DNA from: Vreelandella halophila
Lineage (GTDB): Bacteria > Pseudomonadota > Gammaproteobacteria > Pseudomonadales > Oleiphilaceae
Assembly (NCBI RefSeq): GCF_019903425.1
Contig: NZ_JACHUZ010000013.1
Span: forward strand, 1-64,000
Direction of reading: 5' to 3'
DNA: 64,000 nucleotides
Both the position numbers and the translations under genes were made by a program. Under the pieces are notes generated by a model. That model was not told where the DNA came from. It worked only from the letters and a program-made list of their open reading frames with translations, and made no database searches. This document shows, piece after piece, positions 50,015 through 58,396 of the stretch; positions within the stretch are counted from its first letter, which is position 1, and every line of letters begins with the position of its first letter.

Positions 50015-51937
50015 TTACCGCTTGTCATTGTCGTCGACTTCCTCGAACTCGGCGTCAACCGCATCATCACCACCGCCCTGGTCCTGGCTGCCTTCAGCCC
50101 CGGCAGCGCCTTCTTCGCCCTGCTGGGAGTACATCTTCTGCGCCAGGCTGGAGGAAGCTTCGGTCAGGGCCTGGGTCTTGGCCTCGATCTGCTCCTTGTC
50201 GTCGCCCTTCATCGCCTCTTCCAGTTCGGAGATGGCGTTTTCGATGGCGGACTTCTCTTCCTCGGTGGCCTGATCGCCGGCCTCTTCCAGGCTCTTGCGG
50301 ACGGCATGGATCATGCTGTCGCCCTGGTTGCGCGCCTGGACCAGTTCCTCGAACTTCTCGTCTTCCTGAGCGTTCTGCTCGGCATCCTTGACCATCTGAT
50401 CGACTTCGTCCTCGGTCAGGCCGGAAGACGCCTTGATCTCGATGGACTGCTCCTTGCCGGTCGCCTTGTCCTTCGCGGAGACGTTCAGGATGCCGTTGGC
50501 ATCAATGTCGAACGTCACCTCGATCTGGGGCGTGCCACGCGGTGCCGGCGGAATGTCCGCCAGGTCGAAGCGGCCGAGGGACTTGTTCTGGGCTGCCTGC
50601 TTGCGCTCGCCCTGAACCACGTGGATGGTTACCGCGGTCTGGTTGTCCTCGGCGGTCGAGAAGGTCTGCGACTTCTTGGTCGGGATCGTGGTGTTCTTCT
50701 CGATCACCGGTGTGGCAACGCCGCCCATGGTCTCGATACCCAGGGTCAGCGGTGTCACGTCCAGCAGCAGTACGTCCTTCACGTCGCCGGAGAGCACGGA
50801 GCCCTGCAGGGCCGCACCCATGGCCACGGCTTCGTCCGGGTTCACGTCCTTACGCGGCTCTTTGCCGAAGAACTCTTTCACCGCTTCCTGCACCTTGGGC
50901 ATGCGGGTCTGACCACCGACCAGGATCACCTCGTCGATTTCGCCAACCTTCACGCCGGCGTCTTCGACGCAGGTCCGGCACGGATCGATGCTGCGCTTGA
51001 CCAGATCCTCGACCAGCGATTCCAGCTTGGCCCGGGTAACCTTCACGTTCAGGTGCTTGGGCCCGTTCTGGTCCGCTGTGACATAGGGCAGGTTCACGTC
51101 GGTCTGCTGTGCGCTGGAGAGCTCAACCTTGGCCTTCTCGGCAGCTTCCTTCAGGCGCTGCATGGCCAAGGAGTCGCCGCGCAGGTCGATGCCCTGCTCC
51201 TTCTTGAACTGGTCGGCCAGGTACTCGATCAGTGCCAGGTCGAAGTCCTCGCCACCCAGGAAGGTGTCACCACTGGTGGCCAGCACCTCGAACTGCTTCT
51301 CACCGTCGACATCCGCGATCTCGATGATGGAAATGTCGAAGGTACCACCGCCCAGGTCGTAGACCGCCACGGTGCGATCCTTGCCCTTCTTGTCCAGGCC
51401 ATAGGCCAGTGCGGCCGCGGTCGGTTCGTTGATGATGCGCTTAACCTCAAGACCGGCGATGCGGCCGGCATCCTTGGTGGCCTGGCGCTGGTTGTCGTTG
51501 AAGTAGGCCGGAACGGTAACAACCGCCTCAGTCACGGTCTCACCGAGATAGTCTTCGGCGGTCCGCTTCATCTTCTTGAGTACCTCGGCGGACACCTGCG
51601 GGGGCGCCATCTTCTCGCCGTTTACTTCCACCCAAGCGTCGCCGTTGTCGTTCTTCACGATGTCGTAGGGCACCATCTTGATGTCCTTCTGAACGACATC
51701 GTCATCATAGGCACGGCCGATGAGGCGCTTGATCGCGAAAAGTGTGTTCTTCGGATTGGTCACCGCCTGGCGCTTGGCCGCCGCACCCACAAGGGTCTCA
51801 CCTTCGTCGGTATAGGCCACGATGGAGGGCGTGGTGCGATCGCCTTCCGCGTTCTCAATCACCTTGACCCCGTCACCATCCGGGATGGCTACACAGGAGT
51901 TCGTGGTGCCCAGGTCAATGCCGATAATCTTACCCAT
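50015..51937 (-). CDS. dnaK: Chaperone protein DnaK (Hsp70)
   Basis: A 640-residue Hsp70. It starts [18 protein letters not shown]; phosphate loop [16 protein letters not shown] is there as [14 protein letters not shown], and the linker [10 protein letters not shown] and the substrate-binding domain follow. The C-terminal tail is Gly/Gln/Asp-rich and ends EEVDDNDKR (the usual EEV.D). The ATG 51937 has GGAG six bases upstream, so the extra three codons in the frame are not used. Between grpE and dnaJ; a sigma-32-like promoter may lie in the gap to grpE. Confidence 0.98.
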   Translation of the reverse strand: MGKIIGIDLGTTNSCVAIPDGDGVKVIENAEGDRTTPSIVAYTDEGETLVGAAAKRQAVTNPKNTLFAIKRLIGRAYDDDVVQKDIKMVPYDIVKNDNGDAWVEVNGEKMAPPQVSAEVLKKMKRTAEDYLGETVTEAVVTVPAYFNDNQRQATKDAGRIAGLEVKRIINEPTAAALAYGLDKKGKDRTVAVYDLGGGTFDISIIEIADVDGEKQFEVLATSGDTFLGGEDFDLALIEYLADQFKKEQGIDLRGDSLAMQRLKEAAEKAKVELSSAQQTDVNLPYVTADQNGPKHLNVKVTRAKLESLVEDLVKRSIDPCRTCVEDAGVKVGEIDEVILVGGQTRMPKVQEAVKEFFGKEPRKDVNPDEAVAMGAALQGSVLSGDVKDVLLLDVTPLTLGIETMGGVATPVIEKNTTIPTKKSQTFSTAEDNQTAVTIHVVQGERKQAAQNKSLGRFDLADIPPAPRGTPQIEVTFDIDANGILNVSAKDKATGKEQSIEIKASSGLTEDEVDQMVKDAEQNAQEDEKFEELVQARNQGDSMIHAVRKSLEEAGDQATEEEKSAIENAISELEEAMKGDDKEQIEAKTQALTEASSSLAQKMYSQQGEEGAAGAEGSQDQGGGDDAVDAEFEEVDDNDKR

Positions 51938-52000
51938 GGATATCACTCCAGTTTTCTGATCGTTGAATTCAAATCCGGTGTTCGGTTGCCGTTACTGCCT

Positions 52001-52028
52001 TTATTGGGCTTAACGGTTCAATTTCAAG
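52001..52028 (-). promoter_or_regulatory. Possible sigma-32 promoter of dnaK
   Basis: CTTGAAA (52022-52028) and CCCAATAA (52001-52008) with a 13-base spacer on the minus strand, overlapping the last codons of grpE. The -35 box is perfect, the -10 box agrees with the CCCCATNTA consensus at most positions. Confidence 0.45.
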
Positions 52029-52653
52029 CCTGCTCGTCGACGTTTCCGCCTCCGGAATCGTCCGCCTTGGCGACCATGACCATTGCCGGGCGCACGACGC
52101 GATCATGCAGCAGGTAGCCCTTCTGCATCACCGCGATCACGGTGTTGGGCTCCGCCTCGTTGCTCGGGACCATGGACATGGCCTCATGCTTCTGTGGATC
52201 GAAGGGCTCACCCACCGGGTTGATCTGCTCGACGTTGAACTTGGACAACGCGCCGGTGAACATTTCAAGCGTCATATCGACGCCTTCCTTGATGCGGCTG
52301 ACCACTTCCTCGTTCTGCACCTCCTGGTTCTGGGCGCTCTCGACGGCCTTCTCCAGGCTGTCGACCACCGGCAGAAGCTCTTTCACGAACTTCTCGGTGC
52401 CGAACTTATGAGCCTTTTCCACATCAATCTCGGCACGCCGGCGGATGTTCTGCATCTCCGCCTTGGCGCGCAGCACTTCTTCCTTCTGCTCCTGAAGCTG
52501 CTCACGCAGTTGAGCCACCTCGTCATCCCCGCTCCCGGCGGACGCAGTCTCCTCGCCCGCCCCGGGTGCCGGTTCCGCCTCTTCCGCGCCGGCGCTCTGG
52601 TCCGCCCCGGCTTCGTTCACGGCTTCATCCTTACGGGTTTCGTCATCACTCAT
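52024..52653 (-). CDS. grpE: Nucleotide exchange factor GrpE
   Basis: A 209-residue DnaK nucleotide exchange factor. Acidic, low-complexity N-terminus (MSDDETRKDEAVNEAG...) then a long coiled coil (about 60-110; QLREQLQEQKEEVLRAKAEMQNI) and the beta-head with PVGEPFDPQKHEAM and VMQKGYLLHDRVVRPAMV. The ATG 52653 has GAGG six bases upstream. It is the first gene of the grpE-dnaK-dnaJ run. Confidence 0.95.
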   Translation of the reverse strand: MSDDETRKDEAVNEAGADQSAGAEEAEPAPGAGEETASAGSGDDEVAQLREQLQEQKEEVLRAKAEMQNIRRRAEIDVEKAHKFGTEKFVKELLPVVDSLEKAVESAQNQEVQNEEVVSRIKEGVDMTLEMFTGALSKFNVEQINPVGEPFDPQKHEAMSMVPSNEAEPNTVIAVMQKGYLLHDRVVRPAMVMVAKADDSGGGNVDEQA

Positions 52654-52712
52654 GATCGACCTCATTGCTCGGTATCGGATTCTCTGGCCCGCGTGGGGAC
52701 GTCTGCCGGGCG

Positions 52713-52740
52713 ATATGGGGCTGCTGCAGCGGGTTTCAAC
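52713..52740 (-). promoter_or_regulatory. Sigma-32 heat-shock promoter of grpE
   Basis: -35 GTTGAAA (52734-52740) and -10 CCCCATAT (52713-52720) with a 13-base spacer on the minus strand, 60 bases before the grpE start. Close to the CTTGAAA-N(11-16)-CCCCATNT sigma-32 consensus, which suits this gene. Confidence 0.8.
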
Positions 52741-52803
52741 CACCCCTGGGCATTTTATTCACCGCTGACGGCCTCCCTCCCCCTTGAAACCCCCACCAAC
52801 TAA

Positions 52804-52838
52804 CTGTACAAATAAACATATACTGTATATGGATACAC
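52804..52838 (+). promoter_or_regulatory. Two LexA boxes ahead of recN
   Basis: CTGT-N8-ACAT (52804-52819) and CTGT-N8-ACAC (52823-52838), both one base away from the CTGT-N8-ACAG consensus. They lie 15-50 bases before the recN ATG, 19 bases apart, on the same DNA face within two turns. E. coli recN is also controlled by more than one LexA box. Confidence 0.75.
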
Positions 52839-52852
52839 ACCAGGAGTTGCTC

Positions 52853-54535
52853 ATGCTCACGCATCTGACCGTTGCCAACTACGCCGTTGCGGAGAAAGTG
52901 GAACTGACCATCAGGGAAGGGATGACCACGCTCACCGGCGAGACCGGGGCCGGCAAGTCCATCGTCATGGACGCCCTGAGCCTGGTCACCGGGGCCCGGG
53001 CGGATGCCGGGGCCGTGCGCGAGGGCGCGGACCGGGCCGACCTGAGCGCGGTGTTCGACCTGTCCCGCATCCCTCAGGCCAGGCACTGGCTGGAGGAGCG
53101 GGACCTGGATCAGGAGAATGACTGCGTGCTCCGGCGCGTGATCCGGCATGACGGCCGCTCCCGTGGCTACATCAACGGCCAGCCCTGCACACTCTCGGAC
53201 CTGAAGACCCTGGGCGGCATGCTCATGGACATCCACAGCCAGCACCAGCACCAGTCCCTGCTCAAGCGCGAGACACACCACCGGCTGGTGGACGAGTTCG
53301 GCGGTAACGGCGGACTTGCCGAGCAGGTGCGCGGGGCCTTCCGGGAGTGGCGTGAGCTCAGCCGTAAGCTGGAGCAGGCCAGCAACCAGCGGGATGAACG
53401 CAACGCCCGCACCGAACTGCTGCGCTACCAGGTGGAGGAACTCGACCGGTTGGCCCTGGGCGAGGGTGAGCTGGACCAGCTCGAGGCGGAACAGAAGCAG
53501 CTGGCCAACGCCGAGAGCATCCTTGAGCAGTGCCATGAGGCTTCCCAGTGCTGCAGCGAAGGTGAACCATCGGCAGTGGGCCTGCTGGAGCAGGCACGTC
53601 AGAGATTGGAGCGGCTGCCCATAGAAGTGCCACAACTCGCCGAAACCTGCCAGATGCTTGAGGAGGCGCGCATCCAGGCCGAGGAGGCCGGGGACAACCT
53701 GCGACGCTTCATCGACGACTATGACTGCGATCCACAGCGCCTGCAGGAGGTGGAGGAACGCCTGAGCTCGATCTACCAGATCGCCCGCAAGCACCAGATC
53801 CAGCCCCAGGAGATCCGCGAGCACCAGGAATCACTGCGCGCCGAGCTGGATGAACTCGAGAATGGCTCCGAAAGCCTGGAACAGCTGCGTGAACGGGCGG
53901 AAACAGCCCGGGCAGACTGGAACCGGCTCGCGGATGAGCTCAGCGATGCCCGCCGGGAAGCTGCGGAACGCCTCGATGCGGGCGTCGGCGAGGAACTGCG
54001 CCGGCTGAGCATGCCGGACATCCAGTTCCAGACCCATTTCGCCGCCACATCCGGAGACGGTCAGCCTGCAGCCTCCGGGCACGAGGAGATGGAGTTCCTG
54101 GTCAGCACCAATGCCGGCCAGAGCGCCCGCCCCCTTGGGAAAGTAGCCTCGGGTGGTGAACTGTCCCGCATCAGCCTCGCCATTCAGGTGGTCGTGGCCC
54201 AGACCTCAACGATCCCAACGCTGGTCTTCGACGAAGTGGACGTGGGCATCGGCGGTGGCGTCGCGGAAGTAGTCGGCCGGCTACTGCGCCAACTCGGCGA
54301 AAGCGGCCAGATCCTGTGCGTGACGCACCTGCCCCAGGTGGCCAGCCAGGCACACCAGCACATGACCGTGAGCAAGTTCACCGAGGACGAACGGACCTAT
54401 TCAACCGTGGAAAGCCTGGATTCCGAGGAACGGATCCGGGAAGTGGCCAGGATGCTCGGGGGTGTGGATCTCACGGAGCAGACCATTGCCCACGCCAGCG
54501 AGATGGTCCAGAAGGGGCAGGCAACCCACCACTGA
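52853..54535 (+). CDS. recN: DNA repair protein RecN
   Basis: A 560-residue SMC-like ATPase of recombinational repair. N-terminal Walker A (TGETGAGKSIVMDAL), a long central coiled coil (about 150-370) and the C-terminal ABC half with LGKVASGGELSRISLA and VFDEVDVGIGG. The ATG 52853 has CAGGAG seven bases ahead and is decided over a longer frame. Two LexA-type boxes sit in the promoter, so SOS control is likely. Divergent from grpE. Confidence 0.96.
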   Translation: MLTHLTVANYAVAEKVELTIREGMTTLTGETGAGKSIVMDALSLVTGARADAGAVREGADRADLSAVFDLSRIPQARHWLEERDLDQENDCVLRRVIRHDGRSRGYINGQPCTLSDLKTLGGMLMDIHSQHQHQSLLKRETHHRLVDEFGGNGGLAEQVRGAFREWRELSRKLEQASNQRDERNARTELLRYQVEELDRLALGEGELDQLEAEQKQLANAESILEQCHEASQCCSEGEPSAVGLLEQARQRLERLPIEVPQLAETCQMLEEARIQAEEAGDNLRRFIDDYDCDPQRLQEVEERLSSIYQIARKHQIQPQEIREHQESLRAELDELENGSESLEQLRERAETARADWNRLADELSDARREAAERLDAGVGEELRRLSMPDIQFQTHFAATSGDGQPAASGHEEMEFLVSTNAGQSARPLGKVASGGELSRISLAIQVVVAQTSTIPTLVFDEVDVGIGGGVAEVVGRLLRQLGESGQILCVTHLPQVASQAHQHMTVSKFTEDERTYSTVESLDSEERIREVARMLGGVDLTEQTIAHASEMVQKGQATHH

Positions 54536-54542
54536 GTCACGA

Positions 54543-54601
54543 CTGTAGGAGCCTGCCCCGCAGGCGATCCCGTTAGTCGCGAGCAGGGCTCGCTCCTACA
54601 G
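54543..54601. repeat. REP pair (BIME-like) between recN and fur
   Basis: Two inverted REP-type units: TGTAGGAGCCTGCCCCGCAGGC at the left and GCGAGCAGGGCTCGC-TCCTACA at the right, spaced by ten bases. The right unit equals the aceF-linker copy at 24 of 25 bases. They fill most of the gap between the convergent recN and fur genes and may act as a bidirectional transcript end. Confidence 0.85.
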
Positions 54602-54615
54602 AAACCGTACGATGA

Positions 54616-55041
54616 TTATTTCGGCTTCACGTACAGGATCATGCTGTGATCCACCAGATCGAAGCCATGCTCTTCAGCGATACGGCGCTGACGGTCCTCG
54701 ATGACCTCGTCATAGAACTCGATCACCCGGCCCGTCTGGGTGCACACCATATGGTCATGGTGCTCTTCCCCGGCCAGCTCGAATACCGCATGACCGCCTT
54801 CGAAATTGTGGCGCAGCACCAGGCCTGCAGCTTCAAACTGGGTCAGCACCCGGTAAACGGTGGCAAGACCCACGTCATCCCCGGATTCCAGGAGTTTCTT
54901 GTACACATCCTCGGCACTGAGGTGGTGATCGCCTTCGGCATCCTCGGCAGCTTCCGCGCTTTCCAGGATGCTGAGAATCTTGACCCGCGGCAGCGTGACC
55001 TTGAGGCCTGCCTTGCGCAGCTCGACGTTTTCTGGTGCCAT
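54616..55041 (-). CDS. fur: Ferric uptake regulator Fur
   Basis: A 141-residue iron-sensing repressor. Winged-helix domain (1-80; LKVTLPRVKILSIL, VYRVLTQFEAAGLV) then the dimerisation domain with the metal ligands HHDHMVCTQTG (about 85-98) and C-terminal acidic residues; the second CxxC seen in some Fur types is absent, with a single Cys kept. Divergent from bamE, as in E. coli relatives, and convergent with recN. Confidence 0.96.
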   Translation of the reverse strand: MAPENVELRKAGLKVTLPRVKILSILESAEAAEDAEGDHHLSAEDVYKKLLESGDDVGLATVYRVLTQFEAAGLVLRHNFEGGHAVFELAGEEHHDHMVCTQTGRVIEFYDEVIEDRQRRIAEEHGFDLVDHSMILYVKPK

Positions 55042-55151
55042 GCTGAACCTAACCGTTGGTGATGGAGTGGGCTTTCGTTACCATGTGCGCTCGTCTTCAG
55101 GCGGGCAGCGCGCCTCGGAGCGGCACTCAAGATAGAGGATTTCCTTCCACG

Positions 55152-55496
55152 ATGCAAAAGGCTTCCATTCCCGCCTGCCTGGCTGCGGTCACCCTGACGC
55201 TCAGCCTTGCGGCATGCAGTTTTCCGGGCGTTTACCGGATCGATGTTCAACAGGGTAACATTATCGATCAGGAAGATCTCGGCCAGCTCAACCCGACCAT
55301 GACCCGGTCCGATGTGCACGAGCTTCTGGGCACGCCCATAACCGTCAACAGCTTCAATCCGAACCGGGAACACTACCTTTATACCTTCCAGGAGGACGGT
55401 GGCGATATCCGTAAGCAGCGGGTGACCATCATCTACGAGGACGGCCAGTACCTGCGGCACGAAGCCAAGCTGCTGGAAGATACCCCGGCCAACTGA
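55152..55496 (+). CDS. bamE: Outer membrane protein assembly factor BamE (OmlA)
   Basis: A 114-residue lipoprotein of the BAM complex. Signal with lipobox LAAC (Cys22) followed by a SmpA/OmlA domain (VYRIDVQQGNIIDQEDLGQL, TRSDVHELLGTP, YLYTFQEDGG). The ATG 55152 is chosen because the signal peptide begins there; the frame stays open to 55056. Divergent from fur and convergent with rnfH. Confidence 0.94.
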   Translation: MQKASIPACLAAVTLTLSLAACSFPGVYRIDVQQGNIIDQEDLGQLNPTMTRSDVHELLGTPITVNSFNPNREHYLYTFQEDGGDIRKQRVTIIYEDGQYLRHEAKLLEDTPAN

Positions 55497-55504
55497 CTTA
55501 ACGG

Positions 55505-55786
55505 TCAGCGCCGCGTGCCGGCCCGTTTAGCCCTGGCCTCCTTGGGATCAATCTCAAGGGGGCGGTAGATCTCCACCCGGTCACCCTCGCGCAGACGGTA
55601 CAGCCCGGGCTCGGCAATCACCTGGCTGAACACCCCCACGCTCTGGCGTTCCAGATCAATCCCGGGAAAAAGATCCTCGATTCCGGACTCCCGGATTGCA
55701 TCAAGCGCCGTACTCCCTTCGGGAAGGCTGAGCGCAATCAGGCGCTGGGCTTCCGGTAGCGCATAGGCGACTTCCACAAGGATCAT
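55505..55786 (-). CDS. rnfH: RnfH family ubiquitin-like protein
   Basis: A 93-residue protein of the UPF0125/RnfH family with a beta-grasp fold; EVAYALPEAQRLIALSLPEGSTALDAI and LREGDRVEIYRPL are the family ends. Its role is not established; in gammaproteobacteria it is nearly always next to ratA. Start ATG overlaps the ratA TGA (ATGA). Ends in a basic RAKRAGTRR tail. Confidence 0.92.
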   Translation of the reverse strand: MILVEVAYALPEAQRLIALSLPEGSTALDAIRESGIEDLFPGIDLERQSVGVFSQVIAEPGLYRLREGDRVEIYRPLEIDPKEARAKRAGTRR

Positions 55787-56229
55787 CTCCCCTCAACCTC
55801 CTGGAGTGCCCTGGCCCTTCTGCAGAACGCGTCCACCATGGTGTTGGCGGCCTGGGCAAAAACGCCGCTGAAGGCCATCTGTGCCAGGCCATTCTGGACC
55901 GCAAACTCCAGACTGAGCGTCACCCTGCAGGCGTCCGCCCGCAGCGCACGGAACTGCCAAAGGCCCTGAAGATGCTCAAAGGGACCATCCACCAGCTCCA
56001 TACGGATCGATTCCGTGGGCATCAGGTAATTGCGCGTGGTGAAACGCTGCTTCAGGCCGCCGCGCTCCACATCCAGCGACGCCACCAGCTGATTCCCGCC
56101 CTGCTCATGCAGCACCGCACCCCCACACCATGGAAGGAACTCGGGGTAGCGCTCCACATCACTGACTAGGTGGAACATCTCTTCAGCGGAATGATGCACA
56201 AGCGCACTGCGCTCGATCTGTCGGGTCAT
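55783..56229 (-). CDS. ratA: RatA-type START/COQ10 family protein
   Basis: A 148-residue SRPBCC-fold protein: LVHHSAEEMFHLVSDVERYPEFLPWC is the family start, followed by LVDGPFEHLQGLW. E. coli RatA inhibits 70S formation, and relatives of the COQ10 type bind ubiquinone, so either function is possible. Its ATG overlaps the transporter stop (ATGA) and its stop overlaps rnfH, so the three are one operon. Confidence 0.92.
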   Translation of the reverse strand: MTRQIERSALVHHSAEEMFHLVSDVERYPEFLPWCGGAVLHEQGGNQLVASLDVERGGLKQRFTTRNYLMPTESIRMELVDGPFEHLQGLWQFRALRADACRVTLSLEFAVQNGLAQMAFSGVFAQAANTMVDAFCRRARALQEVEGR

Positions 56230-57677
56230 TGAATGTTTACCCCGTGAGGTTCCTCTTCAATGGGCATCACCGGCTGCTCCAGGCCAGCACCGCCACACAT
56301 AGCAGTACCGACCAGCCGGCAGAAACCCTCTCTGTACTCAACCACCGTCACAACGACAGAGACCATCACTGCCACAGGGACCAGCCATGCCATCAACGCC
56401 CGCCACAGCCGGTACCCCTTGCCCCTTACGCCCAGAAAGGCCAGCAGCTGACGTGGGCGCAGCTGCCAGCCCGCCAGCCTAACGAGCGCCAGCACTGAAA
56501 CGGGCACTAGGACCAGCATGACGACAAGCTCCATCAGAGCCCAGGCATCCACGCCTCCCACCCGGGTGAACCCGGACAGAGCCAGGGCTGCTGCCATGCC
56601 CGCCGGCAGCATGGCGATGAGTCCGGCCAAAACCCGGTTTCCACCCAGGGCTTCCGTGACACGCGCAATCACCACCTCCAATGTGAACAGGGCCGAGGTC
56701 CAGATCAGCAGCACCATGACCAGATAGAACAGACTGCCTACAAGCTGCCCCCCTGCCATGGCCTCAAACACCTGCGGTAACGCCACGAAAACAAGCTCGA
56801 ACCCGGACGTCAGCGGCACCTGCTCCGCCAGCATCAGCGCCGTAACCGCCAGCCCCAGCACCAGAGTCACCACCAGATCCACCAGCGCCACCCCGATCGC
56901 GGAAATCGGCATGGATGCATTCCCCGGCATATAGCTGCCCAGCGTCATAAGCACACCGACCCCGAGAGCCAGCGAATAGACCGCAAGCTGGATGGCCAGC
57001 GCCACACCATACCAGCCCAGATCCTCCCAGCGGGGCCAGAACAGCGACCAGGCCGCCTCCTGGCCCTTGCCGGAGGACAGGGCTACCACCATCATGACCA
57101 CGAGCAGCACAACCAGAAGCGGGACGACCGTGCGCAGGGAGCTCTGAACCCCCATACGCAGGTTGCGCACGGCCACAGCAAGCACCAGCCCGACAAAAAC
57201 CACCTGCCACAGAACCACTTGCTGCGCGTCGCCGGCAAAATCCGTAAACAGGGTGGCAGCGGAAGCTTCAGTGGCACCTCGCAACTCGCCCAACGCGGCC
57301 CGGAAAAGCCAGGCCAGGGACACACCTCCAAGCACCGAGTAGAGACCGAAAAGCAGCAGCGCAGCCAGCAGCATGCCGCGACCGGCCCACGCCAGACTCC
57401 GCGAGTGCAGCCCCGCTGCTTCTGCTGCTGCCTGCAGGGAGCGGTCCGGACCCTGCCGGTAACGCCGCGCCATCGCCAGCTCTGTCATCACCACGGGCAC
57501 ACCGGCCAGCATCAGCGCCAGGCCGTAGACCAGCAGGAAGGCGCCGCCGCCATGCGCCACTACAGCCGGCGGCACCAGCCAGAGATTGCCCACACCCAGC
57601 ACGACCGCGGCCAGTGCCAGTGCAAAGGTCCAGCGGCTACCCCAGGCGGTGACCGGCGCTCCCGGGTTGGAATGCAT
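56226..57677 (-). CDS. Neurotransmitter:sodium symporter (NSS) family transporter
   Basis: A 483-residue LeuT-fold sodium symporter with about 11-12 helices; GVGNLWLVPPAVVAHGGGAFLLVYGLALMLAGVPVVMTELAMAR is the conserved first module (helix 1 break GVGNLW and helix 2). The substrate is probably an amino acid or related compound; no family motif decides it. It heads an operon with ratA and rnfH, an unusual neighbour for these genes. Convergence with nothing; upstream of it smpB is divergent. Confidence 0.87.
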   Translation of the reverse strand: MHSNPGAPVTAWGSRWTFALALAAVVLGVGNLWLVPPAVVAHGGGAFLLVYGLALMLAGVPVVMTELAMARRYRQGPDRSLQAAAEAAGLHSRSLAWAGRGMLLAALLLFGLYSVLGGVSLAWLFRAALGELRGATEASAATLFTDFAGDAQQVVLWQVVFVGLVLAVAVRNLRMGVQSSLRTVVPLLVVLLVVMMVVALSSGKGQEAAWSLFWPRWEDLGWYGVALAIQLAVYSLALGVGVLMTLGSYMPGNASMPISAIGVALVDLVVTLVLGLAVTALMLAEQVPLTSGFELVFVALPQVFEAMAGGQLVGSLFYLVMVLLIWTSALFTLEVVIARVTEALGGNRVLAGLIAMLPAGMAAALALSGFTRVGGVDAWALMELVVMLVLVPVSVLALVRLAGWQLRPRQLLAFLGVRGKGYRLWRALMAWLVPVAVMVSVVVTVVEYREGFCRLVGTAMCGGAGLEQPVMPIEEEPHGVNIQ

Positions 57678-57828
57678 GAACAGGCTCCCGATCGGATGAG
57701 GACGGATTATAGCCCAGTGTAGCCGCCTTATTCAGCCGCGGCCCCGCAGACTTTGCCCTGAGGCAGGCCCTTTGGGCTACAATACGCCGTTTGCAGAAAC
57801 ACCCACTCCGCCAGGCCGGATGATTCCC

Positions 57829-58311
57829 ATGGCTCAGAAGAAAAAGCCCGCCAAGGGCGGCAGCACTATCGCGCTCAACAAGAAGGCGCGGCACGAATTC
57901 CACATCGAGCAGAAGTTCGAGGCCGGCCTCCAGCTCCACGGCTGGGAGGTCAAGGCGCTGCGTGCGGGCAAGGCCCAGATCACCGATGCCTATGTCCTGC
58001 TCAAGGACGAAGAAGCCTTCCTGCTGGGAGCCCATATTCCGCCCCTGCCGACCGCGTCCACCCACATCAACCCGGACCCGACGCGCACGCGCAAGTTGCT
58101 TCTGCACCGACGCGAGCTGGCCACGCTGCTCGGCAAGACGCAGCAGACCGGCCACACCTGTGTGCCACTGGCGTTGTACTGGAAAAAGAACCTGATCAAG
58201 TGCGAGATCGCGCTGGTCAAGGGCAAGAAACAGTATGACAAGCGCCACGACGAGAAGGAGCGTGACTGGAACCGCCAGAAACAGCGCATTCTCCGGGAGA
58301 CGCTGCGCTGA
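57829..58311 (+). CDS. smpB: SsrA-binding protein SmpB
   Basis: A 160-residue protein essential for trans-translation: it binds tmRNA and takes the place of the codon-anticodon helix on stalled ribosomes. It starts [24 protein letters not shown]; the beta-barrel core and the long basic C-terminal tail ([21 protein letters not shown]) are standard. Its RNA partner gene ssrA lies 1.5 kb downstream, with a wax ester synthase gene in between. Confidence 0.97.
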   Translation: MAQKKKPAKGGSTIALNKKARHEFHIEQKFEAGLQLHGWEVKALRAGKAQITDAYVLLKDEEAFLLGAHIPPLPTASTHINPDPTRTRKLLLHRRELATLLGKTQQTGHTCVPLALYWKKNLIKCEIALVKGKKQYDKRHDEKERDWNRQKQRILRETLR

Positions 58312-58396
58312 TCAGTAAATGATCATTTGAACTGCTTCCTCACCGCAGTATACTGGCTGACCATCATCTCAACATGACTGCAACCAGGGAGGGATC

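Noticed and set aside
49994-52117. A 707-codon open frame antisense to dnaK
   Set aside because: Long antisense frames over dnaK are a well-known artefact of GC-rich Hsp70 genes.
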